A DNA stretch of 64,000 bases. It comes from Methylomonas montana. GTDB lineage: Bacteria > Pseudomonadota > Gammaproteobacteria > Methylococcales > Methylomonadaceae. A model generated the notes under the pieces. That model did not search any database. It had not been told where the DNA came from and saw only the letters and a list, made by a program, of their open reading frames with translations. The stretch covers positions 3,224,001 through 3,288,000 of the forward strand of contig NZ_CP129884.1 of assembly GCF_030490285.1 (NCBI RefSeq), in the 5' to 3' direction. The translations under genes were made by a program, and so were the position numbers. This document shows, in pieces, positions 58,977 to 64,000 of the stretch. Numbering within the stretch: the first letter of the stretch is position 1; the number at the start of each line of letters is the position of its first letter.

Positions 58977-61142
58977 ATGGATGTCTCTTCTATCATTGCC
59001 TCATTGAACGACGACCAACGTCTGGCCGTTTCCGCCCCGATGCAAGCCATGCTGGTACTGGCCGGCGCCGGTAGCGGCAAAACCCGCGTACTGGTGCATC
59101 GCATCGCCTGGCACATCCAGGTCAACCATATTTCGCCCTACAACATTCTGGCAGTGACGTTTACCAATAAAGCTGCCAACGAAATGCGCAACCGCATCGA
59201 GGACTTACTCAAGACCTCAGCCCGCGCCATGTGGATCGGCACGTTTCATGGACTGGCCCATCGTTTACTGCGGCAACACGCCAAACAAGCCAAACTACCG
59301 GACACGTTTCAAGTGATGGACAGCGACGATCAACTACGGATCATCAAACGGCTGATCAAAAACCTGAATCTGGACGACAGCAAGTGGCCACCGAAACAGG
59401 CGCAATGGTTTATCAACGCCCAAAAAGACGAGGGCATCCGCGCCAAGCACCTGCAAGACAGCGGTGACTTTTATAACCGGCAGATGCGGCAGATTTACCT
59501 GGCTTACGAAGAGGTTTGCGAGCGTTCCGGACTGGTCGATTTTGCCGAACTGCTGCTGCGAGCTCACGAATTGCTGCGCGATAACGCAGATTTGCTGGCG
59601 TTTTACCGCGAGCGCTTCCAACAGGTGCATGTCGACGAATTTCAAGACACCAACACTATTCAATACGCGTGGCTTAGGCTGCTCACCGAAGGCAACAACA
59701 ATCTGTTCGTGGTCGGCGACGACGACCAATCGATTTACGGCTGGCGGGGCGCCAAAATCGAAAATATCTTCAATTTCCAAAAGCACTATCCGGAGCACGG
59801 CATCGTCCGCCTGGAACAAAACTATCGCTCCAGCGGCCACATTTTAAAGGCCGCCAACACCTTGATCGCTAACAACGACAACCGGATGGGCAAGGAACTG
59901 TGGACCGACGCCGGCGAAGGCCATGCCATTTCCTTGTATTCGGCATTTAACGAGCAAGACGAAGCCTATTTCGTCGTCGAGAAAATCCGGCAATGGGTCA
60001 GAGATGGCGGCTTGCGTAGCGACACCGCGATACTGTACCGCTCCAATGCCCAATCCCGCCAGTTCGAAGAACGCTTGATGACCACTGCCACACCTTATCG
60101 GGTTTACGGCGGCCTGCGCTTTTTCGAGCGGATGGAAATCAAAAACGCCCTCGCCTATCTGCGCCTGTCCACCAATCCGCACGACGATCCCTCCTTCGAA
60201 CGCGTAGTCAATACGCCGACGCGCGGCATCGGCGCCAAAACACTGGACGACATGCGTATCCTGGCCCGCCAACTACAGCTCTCGCTGTGGCAGGCAGCTT
60301 TGGCGATGTTGGAACAAAACCAGTTACCGGCCCGCGCCGCCAATGCCTTGCGCGGCTTCTTAAATCTGATTGTCGCACTCGGCGAAACCACTAAAGATTT
60401 GAGTCTGCATGAAACAGTCAAACAAATCGTCGAAACCAGCGGGCTGATCGAGCTTTATAAAAAAGAAAAACAAGACAAAGGCGAAGCTCGGGTGGAAAAC
60501 CTGGAAGAGCTGGTTAACGCCGCCAGGCTATTCGATTACGACAGCGAAAACGCCGAAAACATGGGCGAACTGGACATGTTTTTAGCGCATGCGGCATTGG
60601 AAGCTGGAGAAATGCAAGGCGAAGTCGACGAAGACTGTGTACAACTGATGACGCTGCATTCCGCCAAGGGCCTGGAATTCAAGCTGGTGTTTTTAGTGGG
60701 ATTGGAAGAAGGCCTATTCCCTTCTCAACAAGCGTTGGACGATGCCGGCCGCTTGCAGGAAGAACGCCGGCTTTGCTACGTCGGCATTACCCGCGCCATG
60801 CAACAGCTGTATTTGACGCACGCGGAGTCAAGGCGCCTTTACGGCAAGGACAGTTATCCACGCGCCTCGCGGTTTTTGCGAGAACTGCCGCAGGAGTCGA
60901 TTCAGGAAATCAGGTTACGCGCCAATGTCAGCAGACCGGCCGCCAATAGCGCACCGCAAACCAAAAGTCTGGGCAGCAAGGGCACTTACAAACTGGGCCA
61001 GCCTGTCAGGCACGAGAAATTTGGCGAAGGTGTGGTATTGCAAATGGAAGGCGAAGGCGAGCAGGAACGGGTGCAGATCAATTTCCGCAACGCCGGCATC
61101 AAATGGCTGATGCTGGCATATGCCAAGTTGGAGACGGTTTAA
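58977..61142 (+). CDS. uvrD: DNA helicase II (UvrD)
   Basis: 721 residues. A superfamily 1 3'-5' helicase for mismatch and nucleotide-excision repair. It has Walker A GAGSGKT at residues 30-36, AVTFTNKAANEMRNRI, VDEFQDTN near 219, motif III VVGDDDQSIYGWRGA, and motifs V/VI LMTLHSAKGLEFKLVFLVGL and RRLCYVGITRAMQQLYLTHA. The C-terminal Tudor-like segment (VRHEKFGEGVVLQMEGEGE) is typical of UvrD. The start at 58977 puts it close to the divergent DUF2892 gene. The 213 bp after it hold no gene. Confidence 0.95.
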   Translation: MDVSSIIASLNDDQRLAVSAPMQAMLVLAGAGSGKTRVLVHRIAWHIQVNHISPYNILAVTFTNKAANEMRNRIEDLLKTSARAMWIGTFHGLAHRLLRQHAKQAKLPDTFQVMDSDDQLRIIKRLIKNLNLDDSKWPPKQAQWFINAQKDEGIRAKHLQDSGDFYNRQMRQIYLAYEEVCERSGLVDFAELLLRAHELLRDNADLLAFYRERFQQVHVDEFQDTNTIQYAWLRLLTEGNNNLFVVGDDDQSIYGWRGAKIENIFNFQKHYPEHGIVRLEQNYRSSGHILKAANTLIANNDNRMGKELWTDAGEGHAISLYSAFNEQDEAYFVVEKIRQWVRDGGLRSDTAILYRSNAQSRQFEERLMTTATPYRVYGGLRFFERMEIKNALAYLRLSTNPHDDPSFERVVNTPTRGIGAKTLDDMRILARQLQLSLWQAALAMLEQNQLPARAANALRGFLNLIVALGETTKDLSLHETVKQIVETSGLIELYKKEKQDKGEARVENLEELVNAARLFDYDSENAENMGELDMFLAHAALEAGEMQGEVDEDCVQLMTLHSAKGLEFKLVFLVGLEEGLFPSQQALDDAGRLQEERRLCYVGITRAMQQLYLTHAESRRLYGKDSYPRASRFLRELPQESIQEIRLRANVSRPAANSAPQTKSLGSKGTYKLGQPVRHEKFGEGVVLQMEGEGEQERVQINFRNAGIKWLMLAYAKLETV

Positions 61143-61355
61143 TCATTGACCACGAAGACACCGAGCACTCCGGGCTTCTTCACACCTTGCCGTCCGAATG
61201 CTCAATAGTCATCTAGGGTTGTCAATCAGCAGAAACATAGCCATATTACGCCGGATGCTTACCTTTACACAATAACCGCTAGTGCGCCCGCGTAGGTGGG
61301 CTGCGGGCTTCCAAAAAACCGCAAATGTGACCACAGGTATATTAGTGATGCTCGT

Positions 61356-62012
61356 TTATCTAAGGTTATTACCTCTTTTGCTTGCGATACGAATACCTGC
61401 AAATCCAATAACCATCAAGAAAAGAACGCTTGGTTCAGGAACGGAAGGTGTAATATTTTCAGTTGAACCAAAGGTGCCTTGGAAGTTATCGATGATGTAT
61501 CTGGGAGCCTGGTTTTGAGAAAAGTCAAATGTTGCATAGGATGCAATTCCAGAAAAACTTAGGCTGACAAGTCCTTCAGGGAAGCTACTAGGATTTGTTC
61601 CATTTGGCAATGTAAAATCTGAGAGAACATTGGTTGTTGCTAGCAATAGATTTGATGCGTCAAAAACATTAAAAGTAACGCCATCAACCAATCCAGTGCC
61701 TAAAAGCATTGCAAAACCAAATTGAAATGTATTTACAGCGCCATTCAGAAAATCAACTCGTAAATCTGGATTTAGTGAGGTAGTGCCTTCAAGGCCAGGC
61801 TCATTAATGTAGGATTGATTCGGACCCGGCCCAGCGGTATTGAACCCAGAAGGATCTGTGGTTGAAAAAATGACATCATTTATTGAGTCACCATCACCAT
61901 CAAAACTAAAGCTAGTAGCCCCTGAAATAGCATTGTCAAATGCAATTGTTGCGGCATTAGCTGTCTGTGTTGTAACGATAAGTAGTAATATTTGAAGAGT
62001 TTTATTTAACAT
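61356..62012 (-). CDS. PEP-CTERM sorting-domain protein
   Basis: 218 residues from ATG at 62012, placed 7 bases after GAGGA. A signal peptide (1-20, ending TANA) precedes a beta-rich region that starts ATIAFDNAISGATSFSFDGD. The C-terminus has the sorting signal VPEPSVLFLMVIGFAGI followed by a basic tail ASKRGNN, the substrate signature of exosortases. The body is rich in Asn, Ser and Thr and has no enzymatic motif. An exosortase is encoded at 47352-48959; whether it processes this protein depends on its subtype. AT-rich relative to the neighbouring uvrD and pyruvate kinase genes. Confidence 0.85.
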   Translation of the reverse strand: MLNKTLQILLLIVTTQTANAATIAFDNAISGATSFSFDGDGDSINDVIFSTTDPSGFNTAGPGPNQSYINEPGLEGTTSLNPDLRVDFLNGAVNTFQFGFAMLLGTGLVDGVTFNVFDASNLLLATTNVLSDFTLPNGTNPSSFPEGLVSLSFSGIASYATFDFSQNQAPRYIIDNFQGTFGSTENITPSVPEPSVLFLMVIGFAGIRIASKRGNNLR

Positions 62013-62339
62013 ATTTTTTCCTCTTTTAAGTAAGTAGTTCAAAGTGTTTTCAGAACAGTAGGGCGAGCCACTATCATTCTTAATATCAATAAGAAATATT
62101 TATACCAATATTGGGTCTGTATTTAATCTCAACCAGTTAACAACCAATTCAATTCACATTGCGTAAAAAAAGACTGGTACTAAATACTAGCATAACAACT
62201 GATTACCCGCCATTCTCCAGAACGACTGTAAAGTTTTTCGACGATAGTGTGCCGAATCACCATTTTGGCTAAAGATAAGCTTTCATACAAAATGAACTTG
62301 GTATTTTGAACCAAAAGGAAATAGGGAGGGGGCAGATCA
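62013..62339. other. Intergenic region between PEP-CTERM gene and repeat copy C
   Basis: No gene was recognised. The AT-rich stretch directly upstream of the PEP-CTERM gene must carry its promoter. No clear paired -35/-10 boxes, hairpin or repeat was seen in the rest. Confidence 0.35.
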
Positions 62340-62427
62340 CATTTTTTCTTCGGGTCCCTTTCTTTAGGTACTTTCTTTTGGCGACGTAAAAGAAAGTATT
62401 TCGTCCGTCAGTGCGAAAACCGACTTT
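62340..62427 (-). repeat. Dispersed repeat copy C (partial)
   Basis: Read on the minus strand it begins GTCGGT-6 nt-ACTGAC, then the hairpin AATACTTTCTTTTA-6 nt-CAAAAGAAAGTACC. This is the diverged first 85 bp of the family represented by copies A and B. The remaining part of the family sequence is missing. It has the same orientation as copy B. Confidence 0.75.
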
Positions 62428-62515
62428 AAAAAACAGTCGTCCCGATAGCAACACGACAAACGGATGCAATAGCCAATTTCCGGGGTAACGTCCATTTGTT
62501 AAATCCCAGACACAA

Positions 62516-62549
62516 AAAGGGAAGTGTCGCTTGCGCAACACCTCCCTTT
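62516..62549 (-). terminator. Terminator of pyruvate kinase gene
   Basis: On the minus strand AAAGGGAGGTGTTGC, loop GCAA, GCGACACTTCCCTTT, followed by TTTG. The 15-bp stem has two G-U pairs. It lies 23 bp after the pyk stop. Confidence 0.85.
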
Positions 62550-62571
62550 CAGATCAACCGACTTTTAAAAC

Positions 62572-64000
62572 TTAATCTTCGGTCACGTTGATGACTTTCA
62601 GCGAATTGGTTCCGCCGCTGGCGCCGGTTAAATCGCCTTTGGTTCGAATCAATGCATCGCCCGCTTTCACTACACCACGCGCTTTCAAAGCCTTAATCAG
62701 GCTTTGAGTCACGCTGGCCGATTCCATCTTTTCCTTGGCAAACGGAATGGGGAACACTCCCTTGTACAGAGTCACTCGGCCCAAAGTACGCTCGCAACTG
62801 CTGAATGCAAAGATAGGGATATCGGAGCTGATTCTGGACATCCACAGCGGCGTAGAACCCGACTCGGTCAGCGAGGCAATACCGGCGATTTCGGTATGAT
62901 TCGCCATGTACATCGCAGACATCGCGATAGCCTCGTCGATACGCGAGAAATTATCGGTCATCCGGTGCATGGACTTGGTCACGCTCGGTTGTTTTTCGGT
63001 CTCCAGACAGATGCGCACCATAGCTTGCACGGTTTTAACCGGATGCTTGCCAGAGGCGGTTTCCGCAGACAACATGATCGCGTCGGTGCCGTCGACGATG
63101 GCGTTGGCGACGTCGAACACTTCCGCACGGGTTGGGATCGGATTTTCGATCATCGATTCCATCATCTGAGTCGCGGTGATCACGGCCCGGTTCAACTCGC
63201 GTGAACGTTGGATCAGCAGTTTTTGCGCCGCCGGCAGGTTGGCATCGCCGATTTCCACACCCAAGTCGCCGCGCGCCACCATGATGGCGTCGGATGCCAG
63301 AATGATTTCGTCGATGACTTCCATCGCTTCCGCGCGTTCCACCTTCGCAACCAAGCCGGCATAACAACCTTGCGCTTCCAGCAGACTACGGGCTTCGTTC
63401 ATGTCAGCCGCGGTACGTGGAAACGAAATCGCCACGTAATCGGCCTGAATCACCGCAATGGTTTTGATGTCTTCTTTGTCTTTATCCGTCAAAGCCGCCG
63501 CAGACAAGCCGCCGCCCAACAGGTTGATACCTTTGTTGTTGGACAAATCGCCACCCACCACGACTTTAGTGTTTACGCGGGTATTGTCGATGACATTAAC
63601 CACATCCAACACCACCCGACCGTCATCCAGCAACAGGCGGGTACCCGGCTTGACTTCGCGCGCCAATGGCTCGTAGCTGATGCCCACTTGCGTGTTGTCG
63701 CCATCCAGTTTGCCTAGATTGATATCCAAGGCAAAATCCTGACCTTCTTCCAGCCAGACTTTGTTTTCTTTAAAGCGCTCGATACGGATTTTCGGACCTT
63801 GTAAATCGGCCAGAATACCGACGCGGCGCCCGGTTTGTTTGCTGATTGCTCTGACCCGGTTGGCGCGATCGATATGATCCTGCGCCGAGCCGTGCGAGAA
63901 ATTCAAGCGGACAACATCGATACCGGCTTCGAACAAATCCTCGAGTACGCCGGGTTTGTCCGTGGCAGGTCCCAGCGTAGCTAGGATTTTGGTTCTACGT
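62572..64000 (-). CDS. pyk: Pyruvate kinase (N-terminus cut by right edge)
   Basis: 476 residues are present, and the frame is still open at the right edge, beginning RRTKILATLGPATDKPGVLE. Only a few N-terminal residues should be missing. It converts phosphoenolpyruvate and ADP to pyruvate and ATP. The Mg/PEP-binding core includes VRLNFSHGSAQDH, LADLQGPKIRIERF and GDLGVEIGDANLPAAQK, followed by ATQMMESMIENPIPTRAEVF. The C-terminal allosteric domain ends ASGGTNSLKVINVTED. It is transcribed alone, with the terminator just downstream. Confidence 0.96.
   Translation of the reverse strand, partial: RRTKILATLGPATDKPGVLEDLFEAGIDVVRLNFSHGSAQDHIDRANRVRAISKQTGRRVGILADLQGPKIRIERFKENKVWLEEGQDFALDINLGKLDGDNTQVGISYEPLAREVKPGTRLLLDDGRVVLDVVNVIDNTRVNTKVVVGGDLSNNKGINLLGGGLSAAALTDKDKEDIKTIAVIQADYVAISFPRTAADMNEARSLLEAQGCYAGLVAKVERAEAMEVIDEIILASDAIMVARGDLGVEIGDANLPAAQKLLIQRSRELNRAVITATQMMESMIENPIPTRAEVFDVANAIVDGTDAIMLSAETASGKHPVKTVQAMVRICLETEKQPSVTKSMHRMTDNFSRIDEAIAMSAMYMANHTEIAGIASLTESGSTPLWMSRISSDIPIFAFSSCERTLGRVTLYKGVFPIPFAKEKMESASVTQSLIKALKARGVVKAGDALIRTKGDLTGASGGTNSLKVINVTED

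Noticed and set aside
62269..62541. Minus-strand frame of 90 residues near pyruvate kinase
   Set aside because: Its middle is the repeat copy C hairpin and its start overlaps the pyk terminator; no family features.

Overview
The window looks like chromosome of a gammaproteobacterium. The gene content and orders (recA-recX-alaS-lysC, aroQ-accB-accC-prmA, cutA-dsbD, mnmA-purB, rrn with Ile and Ala tRNAs in the spacer), an exosortase/PEP-CTERM pair and a hydrogenase-4-like complex fit a Methylococcales methanotroph such as Methylomonas. No methane oxidation gene lies in the window, so that genus-level placement is an inference. Most of the DNA is core genome of moderate GC, broken by a few AT-rich accessory insertions.

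Layout. 1-1430: a minus-strand set of four small proteins linked to metal P-type ATPases (the ATPase itself would lie beyond the left edge), with a perfect AT-rich palindrome upstream. 1625-12214: the conserved recA-recX-alaS-lysC string on the minus strand, opened at two places. Between alaS and lysC sit two toxin-antitoxin modules (PIN/DUF2281 and HicBA) and a pair of about 226-bp inverted repeats flanking a zinc-ribbon gene. Between recX and alaS sit an acyltransferase and a complete IS5-family element with a 4-bp target duplication. 12303-23726: cobB, then a SulP transporter followed by a six-gene hydrogenase-4-like membrane complex whose large subunit lacks the Ni-binding cysteines, and a DUF2490 gene. 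24214-39204: PepSY-like protein, relA, infA, clpA-clpS, nudJ-mnmA, a putative ATPase/TOPRIM defence pair, purB, a fused SpmA-SpmB protein, mtaB, mlaA and RNase T. 39304-45107: a whole minus-strand rRNA operon (16S-tRNA-Ile-tRNA-Ala-23S-5S) with tandem promoters, two boxB/boxA antitermination sites and a terminator. 45166-48959: gmd-fcl and an exosortase/EpsI fusion (GDP-fucose and envelope/exopolysaccharide export). 49161-58067: a long minus-strand run cutA-dsbD-tlpA, aroQ-accB-accC-prmA-DUF3426-rlmI, ending in two uncharacterised coupled genes. 58140-64000: fxsA, a DUF2892 protein, uvrD, a PEP-CTERM protein, a third copy of the dispersed repeat, and pyruvate kinase (cut by the right edge).

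How the parts may work together. relA, clpA/clpS and the rrn operon are growth-control and translation genes. aroQ/acc/prmA form the fatty-acid and shikimate string, and dsbD with the TlpA-like protein forms a periplasmic thiol-reduction unit. The SulP transporter and hydrogenase-4-like complex are adjacent and co-oriented, suggesting ion- or redox-coupled anion uptake. The most unusual items are that complex without a [NiFe] site, the ATPase/DUF3226 pair placed between mnmA and purB, the two stand-alone copies of a P-type-ATPase metal-binding domain (one a short GTG-start gene), the inverted repeat pair, and a DsbD with a doubled periplasmic domain.
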